The notes below the pieces were generated by a model. The model saw nothing but the letters and a program-made list of their open reading frames with translations, was not told where the DNA came from and made no database searches. Of a stretch of 64,000 bases of DNA, positions 35,297 to 48,003 are shown piece by piece. The position numbers and the translations under genes were made by a program. Source of the stretch: Cymodocea nodosa (lineage: Eukaryota > Streptophyta > Magnoliopsida > Alismatales > Cymodoceaceae); contig CM072342.1 in assembly GCA_036874045.1 (NCBI GenBank), forward strand, positions 20,302,001 to 20,366,000, in the 5' to 3' direction. Within the stretch, counting starts at the first letter, position 1; each line of letters begins with the position of its first letter.

Positions 35297-36326
35297 TGTA
35301 CAAAATAAATGACTTAGGGACACGGCATTATGGAAATCCTCTTGGTTTGACTTAGGGACTCGCGCATCATGTAGATGGAGTTGGGAGAAGAGGCTGAAAA
35401 CCTTGACGTACGCTGTAAGGTGGAAGAAGCTATATTGGAAGAAAGCTGGAGTTTTGCGAGGGAGAATACTTTTCGATAATGTAATTTTTGATTGGGTTCA
35501 AGCCTATCTCTTCCTGTGTTGTTTTCTGTTGTGCAGAAATTGGAAATGACATGTATATAACCTTTTCGAACCTTCTCTCCCAGTTGTGCAAGAATTGGAA
35601 ATGACATGAATATAACCTTTTTAAAAAAATGTATATAAAACAACAATTCATATTATAAGCTTTTTTATAAAAGTTTTGTCTGAAATCTTTTTAATATTAA
35701 TAGTTATTTCATTCCAAAATCCATTTGCGTCATCATCTAGTTTCTATATTTTTTAAACGAAGTTATCTTTAAATATATTTTCTTTTCTCTTTTTTAGATT
35801 TGGTCACTTAATTCTTAGTCTCCCATGTATTTTAGCAATTTTCTTTCTAATATTGATGTCTGGTATTTGAATGACTTTTAAATGTAGTTAGTTGTTTCTT
35901 TGTTTTTACGGTGTTCTGTATCAAAATGTCGTGGGCAACAAAGCAATAACACGGTAAGCCCACAAGAAAATGGGGAATGGTTAGGTGTGATGGAAAAGTG
36001 AGTGACACTAATTTAAACGCAAAAAGAGAAATAATATTGATGGCTTTGTATTGTACTGGAAACCTGAACGGGTCTCCGTCCAACTCAGAGGTGGCAAGCA
36101 CGTGGCATTTGATGAGGTGGCGGTGAAGCAAGACGAACAGAGTGGTCGTGTGGAGGAGGAGGAGCAACGATTGGACCGGACGGCCAGCGCGTTTTATGTA
36201 TTGGGCTGGGCCACGAGCCCGTTTGTGATTTGATTATCTTCGTCCACCCCAGATCAGACCAGACCAGACCTCCGGGAAACCACCCCCCCACCCCCCCCCT
36301 TCCCTTTCCGTTTCGTCTTCGCCGCC
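35297..36326. other. Spacer between FANCJ and the uL3m gene
   Basis: This holds the FANCJ 3' UTR, the AT-rich core of the spacer and the uL3m promoter and leader. A direct repeat of ~39 bp (35528-35566 and 35583-35621; GAATTGGAAATGACATG-type) ends each time in ATATAACCTTTT and may offer two 3'-end signals. A C-rich run (7 C, A, 9 C at 36283-36299) lies in the leader. Confidence 0.55.
36202..36212 (+). promoter_or_regulatory. Overlapping site II motifs upstream of uL3m
   Basis: TGGGCT (36202-36207) and TGGGCC (36207-36212) overlap about 115-125 bp upstream of the start codon. TGGGCY site II elements are typical of plant nuclear genes for ribosomal and mitochondrial proteins and are bound by TCP factors. 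Function here is inferred from motif and position. Confidence 0.6.
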
Positions 36327-39300
36327 ATGAGTGCGGCTTCGATGCGGCTGCTCTCGCGCCTCCGTCTCCTCTCTCTTGGCCCTTCCACATCGGCCACCTC
36401 CAACATTGGCAGCAGGTGGTTCAGCGTCGACACCGCCCCCGACTGCCAGCCCACTCTAGCTGCCGTCCTTCAGCAGAAGCAGATGGGACTGCAGTCCAGG
36501 AGGACGGGGGCCATCGCCCTCAAGTGTGGAATGACGGCCTTGTGGGATAAATGGGGCCGCAGGATTCCCACTACCGTCCTCTGGTTGGATGACAACATCG
36601 TGTCCCAGGTCAAGACCCTCGACAAGGAGGGCATCACTGCGTTGCAGGTGTACTTTGCTTGCTTTCTTTCCTAAAAGTGTCCAGCCTCTTTCCCTATCCT
36701 ACATACAATGACATCCGTCATCATCGTATTTGATATTTCTCAAAACGAGTGTGCTAGTTTTGGAACCTCTAAGCTTAAATTTTCATTCTTTCCGTTTATC
36801 ACTTAGTACATGTTTGATTGTTCGGTTTTTGTGCTTTTGATATGTTCAATCAGATCGGGTCGGGACAGAAGAAGGCGAAGCAGTTGACGAAACCTGAGGT
36901 GGGACATTTCCAAGCTCAAGGTGTCCCTCTCAAGCGAAAGTTGCACGAGTTTCCCGTAACAGAAGATGCGCTTCTTCCGGTTGGCACTTCCATCACTGTC
37001 CGCCATTTTGTTCCAGGCCAGTACGTCGATATCACTGGAATTACGCGTGGGAAAGGTTTTCAGGTCATTCTTTCTCTTTTGCTTTGGTTTTTTGAGCGAA
37101 CAAGGAGAAAAACTAGGCCTACGTAAGTCGTAGGAGGACTAAGAATAGGAAACACAAAAACTAGCTAGAAAAGAAAAACAGAGTTAAAAGGAACTCCCGG
37201 GCAGGAAATCCAGCAAGTCCAGAACTACAGAAACAATGTCCAAAATGAAACACACTTCATCCACACATCTTGAGATCACAGGCTCAAATCATAGGAAATA
37301 ACTTTTTCATTTATGAGGGTAAGACAGACACACAATTAGATCCTCCTTGGACTCTACATTGTCAAGAGTGTCATGCATGGGGATTGCCATTGGCAATTTC
37401 AATAGAAGCTTTCAAAGAAGAAGAGGTCATCGGCAAACTTTGATGTAAGATAGAAAAGCTCCATCTTTAGTTTACTTAAAACATTTAAAAGAAAAAGAAA
37501 AAGATATAATGCAGAATCCACTCTACAAAGTATAATTCCAGACATTATATCATTAAAAAAGAAAAAGATAGGGGAAATAGGGAAACACTGTTGTGATCCC
37601 ATGGTATGTCCATAACAACAATCAATGCCTTAATTCTACTGTAGGGACAGTCATCAGCCATCAATTTCTTCCATCCTTCTGCTTGTCACCATTAAAATAT
37701 TTCATCCTAAGAACTTAATTTTCTGATTACAGGGTGGTATGAAGAGACATAAATTTAAAGGAATGCCTGCATCACACGGTGCATCACTATCCCACAGGAG
37801 TATTGGTTCCACCGGCAATAGAGACCAACCTGGAAAGGTTTGATCTAGTAGATATCTGTCGTTCCTGTACATTTATTACATTTTGCTTACTGTCAATAAT
37901 CTTCTTGACTGAAAGTATGTGGTATATTTTATGATAATCGCCTCATGTTGTAGCATTGTCTTCTGACAGTTTATTTTGCTACATTATTACAAAGTTATGT
38001 TCTTCTCTGCATTCTTGGAGTTGCTGCTTGTTGTGGCACATTATTTATGCAAAGGCTGCAGTTATGTTCTGGATAAAAGTATATAAAATGGCTTGAAGGA
38101 ATGAACCCTTCTTCTGTGATGCCATTGCTCATTACTGATGATAATAAAATTTATATTAATCTGGCATATGGTGGATGTTGCTTGCTGTTGGGAATTTTGA
38201 GGGAAAGAATCTGGTACTTTCCTTCCTTTTTCCAAATTATGAAGCTTCATATACTTCCTTTACGGCCTTCTACTATTTGTCATCTTCTTCCTTCTTTATC
38301 TTTGCCTTATTTTTCATTTTCTAGTTTTATACATGTCCTAAGAAAATTTTCTATGGTTTGCTTTATCAAGGTTTGTATTCGGTGTGTTATGTATTATCTT
38401 GACTTCAAATTATGTGAAAATCCATTTTTAGGAAGGCAATTTTATTTCTTATGTTTACTTTTAGGCCATCTTCCTCATTCTTTATTATTTTGCTTTATCT
38501 TTCTTTTCTAGCTTATACTTCATACATGCCCTAAGCACATTTTCTATGGTTCATTGGTGTTTATATTGGCACATGCTGATACATTAACAGGTGGCTTTTA
38601 TCTCATTGTTATCACCTATCATGTTGCCTTCATATCACACCAGAGGCACTTTTAGGATTGCAATTTCTAGATCACCTAAATATAGAGTTTGCTATTCTAG
38701 ATGATAACTACACAACTAGTCTACATGGTTTCCTATCATGTCACTCCGCTGTTCAGGAAATTGGTCTGATTTTTGAATGATTTGACTGATTATTTAGATT
38801 GGCAAGGCCTATCTACATTGACCTTAGTTGTGTAAATAGATGGATAAAAATCTTGGAAAATGATTAATCATTAGTTGATTGAATACTCACCGAATTGAGC
38901 TAGAACTTGGTGAATATTTGCTTGATTTTTAATTAAATGAGTCAAATAAGATATCTAAAATTTATCCTTTTTTATAGGTTATCAAATAATACGTATATAA
39001 TTTCAAATTAATTAAAATATATGATAAATTAATTATCTGATTAATCACTGATGGCAGTACAATCAATAATCAATCGCTTATTCAATTTCCAATTTCTTGA
39101 ACCATGGATCACATCTATTTGATAAATGCTGGTTTTTGTGAAGGTCTGGTGGCATTATTTGGGTATATCTGCTTGGAAGGGTAACTAGGGTTTAGGATAT
39201 ATCATGCTATTTCATTGTATCACAAATATATGTGCATTGATTGTTATTTATGATCACTATGTAATTTGCATTACATAAATTGTATTTTCATTTCATTATA

Positions 39301-40111
39301 AATAAGATTGGTTATACTACCGTATTGCATTGGTTATACTACCATATTGCACAGTCGTTAGCTTTCACTTAGAGCCATTCTTTGGAGAATCGAGGTTCAT
39401 ATATAATTGGCTTTTGTCTGTCATCTTCATCCCTCCCTCCTTGGTTTCTTGATTTTGTTCTTTCATCTCTGAATCTTTTTCCAGTGATAAATCTGATACA
39501 AAGGTCAGTTTTGTCTTGAAAGATTTGTTAGTTTTTATCTTATTTTGTCTACTTGCGCTCATGGTGGCTCTCCCAAATCTGACGATCATCAGATTGATAT
39601 TGAAGTTCCATGTTGATGATGTTTCTGAGGCCACTGATTTAGATATATAGCTAGAGCATTCATGGGTGTGAGGTAACCTCTTCGTACTTATTTGTTGTTG
39701 GCCATCGACTAGGTTGCGAAAGGCAAGAAAATGCCCGGTCGGATGGGTGGAGAGCAATGCACGATGAAAAATGTGTGGATCTACAAGATAGAACCAGCGA
39801 GGAATTTAATGTGGGTGAAAGGCCAGGTGTGTGGTATCTTCAAACATATAATGACTAGATTGCCTTGTCAACAATAAATCGTCCGGTCATGTTGTGATCA
39901 TCCGGTAGATTGTCAAATAACCCGTTTTCTGGTGCAGGTTCCTGGTGCTCAAGGTAACTATGTTTTTATAAAGGATGCCGTGTACAAGAAACCGGACACT
40001 TCGGTCCTCCCTTTTCCAACTTATTTTGTTGCCGAAGATGAAGATACGTCGGTATTGGAGCCAATGATTGCGGATGCAGGAGAAGTTGATCCCCTAAGGG
40101 CGACGGCTTGA
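36327..40111 (+). CDS. Mitochondrial 50S ribosomal protein L3 (uL3m)
   Basis: A five-exon gene encodes 307 residues of organellar ribosomal protein uL3, which binds 23S-type rRNA early in large-subunit assembly. Exons: 36327-36647, 36854-37063, 37733-37837, 39713-39826 and 39938-40111 (TGA). All junctions are phase 0. The first ~35 residues are rich in Ser, Arg and Leu with no acidic residues before SVD, fitting a mitochondrial presequence. Core family words are [61 protein letters not shown] and KKMPGRMGG. The C-terminus (VDPLRATA) resembles plant mitochondrial rather than plastid L3. Intron 3 is 1.9 kb with no recognised gene. Confidence 0.94.
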
Positions 40112-41537
40112 CCCATCAGCAACCAATCATCATTTGCTTGCAGCAACACAAGAGGAAAAGACCGGAGGAGCTTTAGGATGAAGTAAACAACCGTGCCATT
40201 ATTATGTGCTTGGAAAGAAAATAAAAGGATCTTGTTTTAATTTTTTCAATTGCGTGTTGTTCGTTTGCATCCAAATATATAAGAGATGGTAGGTACCTGT
40301 TGAGAATTCTGCGGAGATAGCAATACAACTGTTTTGATGGGCTTCTGCAAATGCGTTACTTAATTGAGTCGTTTCCCGTACCTTTTTTTCGGCTCTTTCT
40401 CTCCGCTTGTAGTATCATTGACCTGGAGATCCTTTTTTTTTCTTTGGTAATGCATTGATCATGAATGATGACTGCATCAAATTTATAAGGTGATTGACGC
40501 CACCATAAGTGAGCACAAGTAATTCAAGATAAAAAGATAATGTAATAAAATGATATAAATAAAATTCAACCATCTTAAAGTTTAGAATGTCAAATGATGG
40601 TCAAATCAAATTTAGAAGGTGTTTGTATCACTTAAATTAGAAGTTGGAAAGTTAAAAATAAATTTTTAATATTTTAATGTTTGTGACATCTTTTTAAGAT
40701 ATAAATAGATAGTATTTTTTAATTTTTAGACTAAAGATAGTCTAAAAATCAGGAGATTCTAATGTAAAGAAAAAATCTTTCGATGTGATTATATTATATT
40801 ATTATTATTTAATTATTATATCTTATTATTTTATTATTATAAATTTTTTAATTTACTTTACATATATTTTAATACAATTAAAGTATATATTGTTAATATA
40901 ATAAAATATATATTATAATAATTTTTTTTAAAATTTATTATTTTTATTATTATTTCATTAATAATAAAATATTAATTACTTTATTATTGTTAATATCATT
41001 TAATTTTATTTTATAATATTAAAATCACAAAAAATTATTTTATTTAATTATTTAATATATAATATTAAAAGTTCAAAAACTATATAATTTTCTTAACTTT
41101 CTAAATTTTACTTTTTAACTTTCTACTAACTTTTTTAACATTTTAATTCTTAACTTTTCTTATTTTTTATTTTTTAACTTTTCTAACTTTTTAAGTGATA
41201 CAAAATCTCCTTTAAGATACATCTTATTGATGAAATGTTAAACCTTTAACGATAGATAGTACACTATTTCACAAATTGAGAAGTTAATATTATTTTAAAA
41301 TAATGCATCGTAGTGTCTGTCATGTATTACATTTTAACAACTATATGCATTAAAATTTTTATTCGAAAAATAATGATTGAAATTCAATAAAAAATATTCT
41401 TTCAGATGAAGGCTCAACGTATATTTATAATAAAAAATTAATTATAAGAACAAATTAAAGTAGCATTTAAAAAATTTACCTGGTATTGGAATTCCAACCT
41501 ATTTCGGAAAAACCCTCTCCCGCGGTCGCGAAAAGCG
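40112..41537. other. Spacer between uL3m and the REB1-like gene
   Basis: This contains the uL3m 3' UTR, a Tourist-like MITE (listed separately) and the short upstream region of the REB1-like gene. No other gene was seen. Confidence 0.6.
40615..41211. mobile_element. Tourist/Harbinger-like MITE, ~597 bp
   Basis: The left end GAAGGTGTTTGTATCACTTA and the reverse complement of the right end AGGAGATTTTGTATCACTTA form terminal inverted repeats that extend about 40 bp (inner words GAAGTTGGAAAGTTAAAA versus AAGTTAGAAAAGTTAAAA). TTA flanks both sides (40612-40614 and 41212-41214), the target duplication used by PIF/Harbinger elements. The centre is AT-rich and non-coding. Confidence 0.75.
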
Positions 41538-44500
41538 ATGGGGAAAGGGAAGGAGAAGAGGAAGAGGAAGAGGAAGAGGAAGGAAGCGACGGGAATCGAT
41601 GAAGAGCAGGGCGCAATGGTGGAAGAGGAACAGAGTTCGGATGAGCCGATGGCGACGGTGAGCGAGAAGAGAAAGAAGAAGAAGAAGAAGAAGAAGAACG
41701 ACGAAGAAGGGGATCCCAATGTTCCGTTCAATGATTCCGACCGACCTTCAGAGGATGTTCCAGAGTGGAAAAACAAGCAAAAGAGGAAAAGGAAGGCAAC
41801 CGAAGACAGCGTTGCAGATTCTTCACCTGTCGATGACTGTGGTGCCGTCCAAAGGGATGGTTGCCATCAAAAGCAGCCTTCCGCGAGCCACAGGAAACGA
41901 AAAAAGAGGAAGCGTGACCAAATTGAGGTGGGGACAATTCCTACTTGCGCGAATATGAGGGCTTCACCTTTGCAAGGGGATGAGGAAGTCGTTCACTTGT
42001 CATCCAAATCACAACCTAGGAAAGCAGTGAAACCTAAAGTAGCCGAAAATGACCGGCCAAAGGAAAACACAAGGAGAGTCAGATTTTCTGGAAACGTTGA
42101 GGTTTTCCCTTCGGACGACGAATCGAAACTCCCCAAGGGCCATAACGAACCTGGTGGGTTGATTGGCAAACGATTCACTCACGGAGAAAATGAATTGATC
42201 AAGGAAACTGTTTTTAAGATTATTAAGGTGGTGATACATTCATTAGCATTTTAATTTAGCTATACATACGAATTCCAGTCGTTATCCTATCGTCTCACGA
42301 ATCAACTTCATCAATTCCTCCTCCTCTTTATTTTTATATTCGAAAACATTGTCTCTCCCTTACATGAATCAAACGTCGTGTCTATGTTTTCGTGAATTAT
42401 TTGTTTGTGCACTTGATTAACTCACCGTTTTACATTAAGATGTGATTCATGCTGTAGGCCTTTTGTGAAATCAGGAACATGACCTAGGAGACGAGGGATT
42501 GCATAAGATTTTACATTCTAAAAAGTTCCCCGAAGCTAGAGGGTGGACAAAGGAACTTGGTATGTTTTTCTGGTAACTTGCCCACATGAATTTTTCCATC
42601 TTCTTTTGAATGCCTTGTATGATTCCATTTTCTTTATTTGAAGATTTCTTAAAATGGTTTGAGACGTTCTTTTCTGGAGGTTTCTGATATTGCATCTACC
42701 TGGTTTTGCAGCTGCTATGCTACCATGGAGGAAAAAAGGCACTCTATACAAGAAGGTGCATATGATGTTTACTAATAAGACGGGTAAATGGACACCTGAA
42801 GAGATTGAAATTATTAATAGGTACTTTTGGAAATTTTTGTGTTCTTGGATGTTACTATGAATGATCATTTGTGTGTTGTATTTCCCTTCGAAATTCCCTA
42901 GTTTCTCTTCCTATAATTTTAACACTAGTAACTGCTTTATCCTAATGTCCTTTATAATATTAATCTATCTAATGCGTACTCTTTTTTTTTTTTTAAAACC
43001 CACCACAATAGGCTTCTAGGTACTCTATTGTAGACTTTTTCTAAATCAATAAAAACCATACGGAAGTCCTTTTTCTTAATATTTAAGCTGGTTACATAAG
43101 AAAAATGAATAATATGCAGGCACCATGAATTGAGTGGTTCCACATGGAAGGACGTTGAATGTCTTACTGGCAGATTCAGGGATCATATAAAGGATGCTTG
43201 GCGAAGATATCGATTACCAAATAGGAAAAAAGGTTTACTTCTTTCATCCTTAAGTTGCACTTATATTTGAGTTTCTAATGAGAGTCACGATGCATATCAA
43301 ATATCATGTTCTTTCCTTTTTCTTGTGCTATGTGCTCATATAAAATTGATATATTTTCATGCACATGCATACATTTTAACTGTCTATCCATTTTTTCTCA
43401 GTGTTTTCAAGATTTATCCCATTTTTCAGGGCGTTGGTCTCAAGATGAATATCAGCGATTGTTTGATTTAGTTAACTTGGATTTGCGAATGAAAGTTGCA
43501 TCTGAAAAAAAGTCAAAGAGTCCATATCCGGTAAATATACTTGACAATTTTTTGCATCCTTCCTTTTTATGAATTTCGCAATTTCAATGTTTATCTCTTT
43601 TTTGATAATTTCTTTTTGGGCAGCTGAGGGATGACATTGCGTGGTACTCAATCAGCAATAAACATGCCACAAGAGGCCATACTCAATGTTGTACTAAGTG
43701 GTGTGTGTGAATCTAATCTTCTGTCATAAGATTCTCATGTGCTGTTTACATTTTCACTCTGTATGATTGGGCTTATTGAATTAACAGTATATTGAATTGA
43801 ATTGTTCCTTTATGTGGTGGATCTGTTTCTGTGGTTTAATGAAGTTCCAGTCTTCCGGGTTCATGTAAAATTTAGAAATTAGGATGCCAGTACGAAACTT
43901 GTATGTGAATGCTTTGATTTATATGGGAGGGTGAACGTGAATGGTTAACTGAAAAGGTTGTAATTTCAAATATCTGAATAACAAAGAATAAATTACAGCA
44001 TGACTCATAATTTCATCAATTTTGTATTGCAAGGGTTAAAACAACAAATATAAACCAGTACTTTTTTGAGTACGTAAGAACCTAACTCTTTCATGATGTG
44101 TGGCTGACTGTTTCACTTGGGTTGACGAGAGCATTAAGTTTCAAATAAATGATATCATGCTCATCCTATCAATGTTTTAGGTATAATCAATTGTCATCTC
44201 CAATGGTAGCTCAAGGCTTGTGGGCTGATTGTGATGATTACCTGCTCATTGATGCGTAAGAATCTCTGTGTTGCTTTCTTGCATTATTCCAAATGCATTG
44301 ATCAGATTTAAATGGAATTCTGATTTGTGTTATCATTTTTTTGTTCGATCATATATCATATGATTTTTTTGTTTCACTTTTTCAGTTGGCATTTCTTATT
44401 TTGTTTGTTGACGATTTTGCATGTGTTTCACTAATTCACTTTAGCTATGAGTATTTCATACCCTTTCTCATGGTAGAGTTGGAGAGCAAGTGCACCTCGT

Positions 44501-47500
44501 ACCTATAGTTACCTCATGGGGACCAAGCCATGTTTGAGTTTGAGAGGCAGGGTGGGCCAAATGTGATGCAGTTTGTCTAGTAGCTAAAATTTTGAGAGAG
44601 GTATTCCTAAGCCTTTAGGGACTAGGGAGAATAAATGGGAAACAAAAGGTGTGGGATGGTTAGAGGAAAGTAGGTGACAAAAATAGTTTTGTTGGGACGA
44701 AGTGGCTAGATCCATGATGTTATCATTACAAGATGCTTCATATTCACCTGAATATCTTAGTCCCTTGATCATCAACACTTGTCTTCCTTACATGCTATAA
44801 GTCTTTATTTTGTATTGGTAACTTGATTAACATCATATTATCCTTCAAAAAAAATGTTGAATTGTTGTAAGTTCCACGTTAGTTTCTAATCACATAACTC
44901 AAGGTTTGGCATCAATGGTTGACTCAATTGTAATTATATGATAACTACACATATTCTCTATGAACTAGGGATTCAAACTATATAAGGGGGATTTGTACGA
45001 CTAGAAAATAAGGAAAAATGAGAGGAAAGGAAATGACGAAATTTTTTTTCCTATCATTTCCTATGTTTGTGTCAACAGAAACAGGGAGAAATGATTTTCT
45101 GTCGTTTTCTCTTGTATTAAAAAAAAATGTTTATCGTCATTTCCTATCTCACCACTTTGGAAATGATGAAAAATGATACTGACTTGTAATATAATAAATA
45201 ATATATAATTATCAAAATAATTATAATAAATTAAAATATAGTGATTGTAATTATAATAATAAATAACATATTATAATTATAATATATTGAAATAAATAAT
45301 ATCAATAAGTATGATTATAATAATAAATAAATAATAACATATTATAATTATAATAGATTAAAATATAATAACGTTAACATTACAAAAATAAATAATACAT
45401 TAACATATTCAATTTAACTTAATAATATGTTAAATAAGTAACATTAATTCCAGCACAACTTAATAACATTAACATATTATTTCTAAAAAAATTTAGATTG
45501 TAACAAACAATGCTGTTTATGTTAATTATAAACATATTATTTTACAAGTTACATTTTTATTTAAAGAAATGTTAATATATACTATAATATTTAAAATATT
45601 ACTTTTCAAATATAATAATTTTTTAATTTATTATTTAATTTTTTAAAAATGATTAACTTTTTAATTTCCTGCAACTGCACAAATGTCTCATTTTTTGATT
45701 TTTCATTATTTCCTTTAGTACATAAATAACACTGTATTTCTTACTATGTCCTGTTATGTCTTGCTATCTTCATTTTCCACTATTTTCATAATTTCTTGTC
45801 ATTTTATTTCTCAGTGGAAAATGTGTACAACCAGAGCTATAGTATTTTATTCTGTTTCCAACTTTTTTGTGCATTCTGTTAGAAATCACATATTATTGAG
45901 ATTAAATCAATTGCTGTTAAGTTATTCTTAACATTCTTTTTATTTGTGAATCAAACAGACTCCAGAGTTTAGATGCCTGTTGTGTAGAAGATGTTGACTG
46001 GGACCATCTTCTTGAACAAAGGTATTAATCATACCTATGTTACTAGCATAACTTCTGAATCTTGAAGCTATATTTCTGTTTTTTAGCTGAATTGACTTTT
46101 CAGAAGCACTACATTAGAAGTAAGATTATGAAGGAGACAAGGCATCCAGCCGGTAGCCTTGATATTTAAAATATGCCTATGTATAGTTAATTATATATAT
46201 ATTTATGTATATTAATAATTAAAAATGCATAAAGAAATAGTATAAACTAACTTATAAAAATATGTAAACAACCAACATGACAATATGATATTTAAAAGTC
46301 ACTACTTTTAAATTAACTTGTGATACAAGTCAATGCACAATAACAAAATAAAATATACAAAGCCTAAATGATACTAAAATAAAAATGATCTTTGTTATAA
46401 AACATTAAAAAATACCCTGCATGATATTAGATTTTTCTTGGATTTCTAATCAGGTCTAACGAATATGTAGTTAAGCTCTACAAGGCATTGGGCATACTTA
46501 GTTGTTGCACAAAAAATGCCTGGGTGCTTGTTAATGTCCTGCTTTACCAACTATGATTAGAAATTAGAACTTCAACACAGGGATGTTGCAGTGTAATAAT
46601 TACAGACATTCTCTAGGCTTTACCTTAAAGGTTTTTTTTTTTTGTAGGGGTTTTTGTTAATGTTTTAATCATATTCACTTATCAAGGTCTAGTTCTGTTT
46701 ATGACAGTTATGGAATGGGAGATTCCTACCGAGACTGATCATAAGAAAAGGAGCATACAAATTGCTAGTATTTGCCAATTTTGCAGGGTTCAGGAGTGGG
46801 TGGCACTTATTCCTTGGATATCCCTCCGTTGGTAAATGGTGGAAGGTGTTGATGGTCTTAAATATTGGTACACCTTTTGACATAGAGACTTTTCTGATGA
46901 TGGGGAATAATGAGGCTTTGATAACTCTAAGAGGAGGATATGGTTCATCATTCCACGTGCCTCTTGGTGGAGAAAATGATTGGAAAGAAATAATAGATTC
47001 TTTGATGATTTAGCCCATAAGAGTGTATTTCTAATCTAAAGTTTTTGTCTGTATCTTAGGGTAGATGAGTTGGAGATCAAATGGGATGCTGAAAGATGTG
47101 AATGGTACTACCCTTGCTTGGAGAGTGTCACTCTGAGCTCATTTTCATTTTTGAGTTCATTTTTTTTTCTTTGTTGTTCCTTTCCTTCCCTTTGTACCTT
47201 TCTTGCTCTTAGACTTCCCTTAAGAGGTTCTTTCTTTTGCCTGTTTTCTTGTCTACCTTTTCTTGTTTTTAATCAATTTATTGCCTTTCAAAGAAATCTA
47301 GCCATCTAGATTCATGTCTCAATGGCTTTCGCTTTAATCCAATTAATGTAGCACCTTCACCTGGATGTAGTCTTTTTAGAATCAGACCAGACGTTACTGA
47401 CCTGGAGGAGTTGAAGGGGCTTCGGTTCTTGTGTTCAATCAGTCACCTAGACAAGTTGGATTAGTGATATTAGCATGATGTCATAAATAATAATTAGCAA

Positions 47501-48003
47501 AAAACGAAATGGTTCTTGAAAGATGGTGTGCGTATGTGAGGCCAAATTTGGAATGTGCCACAGCATTTTCAAAAAAGCTGGGTAAGGTTGGATTAATTTG
47601 CTTGGTGCCTTTAGTTCAAATCGTTCTGCATGTAAGCTGCATTATTATCACAAGCCGTGTTTCTCTTAGGTGCTTGGGCTTATTTATTTATAGAAGGGAG
47701 CATTTTTATAAAAACACATTGTAAGCTGCACCTAACAGGCATATGTTATCGATCACCTAACATCTGTTTCTAGCCTTTCATGTGTTCCATTTGTGACTAC
47801 TATTCTGCCTGTGAAATTTCTGAAGCACTGCCGTCTACAGATCAGGCGATGTTTGCAGAAAGCGTTGGATGGAAATGACCCTACACATAGGTGGTTATCG
47901 GGAGAAATCCTTTGTGGAACAGGTGGATGTTCTTGCCGCTCGCTATTGCCCCGAGATGTACAAATACAGAAATGTAACAACAGAAGATGAAGATGTTGAA
48001 TGA
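41538..48003 (+). CDS. REB1/TTF1-like Myb protein (RNA polymerase I termination factor type)
   Basis: A nine-exon gene encodes 491 residues. Exons: 41538-42227, 42475-42559, 42712-42820, 43120-43232, 43430-43530, 43624-43700, 44181-44255, 45959-46021 and 47841-48003 (TGA). All phases agree. The N-terminal 170 residues are lysine-rich with several nuclear-localisation-type clusters (KRKRKRKRK, RKKKKKKKK, KRKKRKR). The rest follows the plant family exemplified by At5g41020: GKRFTHGENELIKETV, then Myb/SANT-like repeats with conserved tryptophans (KWTPEEIEII, TWKDVECLTGRFRDHIKDAW, RWSQDEYQRLF, AWYSISNKH, CCTKWYNQLSSPMV), ending RKRWMEMTLHIGGY and ARYCPEM. Yeast Reb1 and mammalian TTF-I end rRNA transcription; that role in plants is inferred. 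Introns 7 and 8 are large and repeat-bearing. Confidence 0.85.
42982..43075 (-). mobile_element. LINE reverse-transcriptase fragment with poly(A), intron 3 of the REB1-like gene
   Basis: The minus strand at about 42995-43075 encodes VFIDLEKVYNRVPRSLLWWV, the LINE reverse-transcriptase core motif (usually IDLEKAYDRVPR). A run of 13 A on that strand (42982-42994) follows at once. It is very short and inactive. The exon 4 acceptor is only ~44 bp away. Confidence 0.75.
44988..45735. mobile_element. Candidate AT-rich TIR element in intron 7 of the REB1-like gene
   Basis: The left side (GATTTGTACGACTAGAAAAT, then AAGGAAAAATGAGAGG) resembles the reverse complement of the right side (TTATGTACTAAAGGAAATAA, then TGAAAAATC and AAAAATGAGA). 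The centre is almost pure A/T. It is like the element at 40615 in build, but the ends and target duplication are not certain. Confidence 0.45.
46022..47840. other. Large intron 8 of the REB1-like gene
   Basis: This 1.8-kb intron is AT-rich to about 46680. It then has a stretch of more balanced composition (46690-47130) with an open frame of 83 codons that has no family I recognise. It may be a fragment of an inserted element. Confidence 0.4.

Noticed and set aside
42436-42474. An upstream acceptor (GTAG at about 42457) for exon 2 of the REB1-like gene
   Set aside because: It would lead to an in-frame TAG within 10 codons. The acceptor at 42474 gives the conserved HDLGDEGL frame.
46762-47013. 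An 83-codon frame in intron 8 of the REB1-like gene
   Set aside because: Possibly part of a degraded retroelement, but no reverse-transcriptase, gag or domestication motif was recognised.
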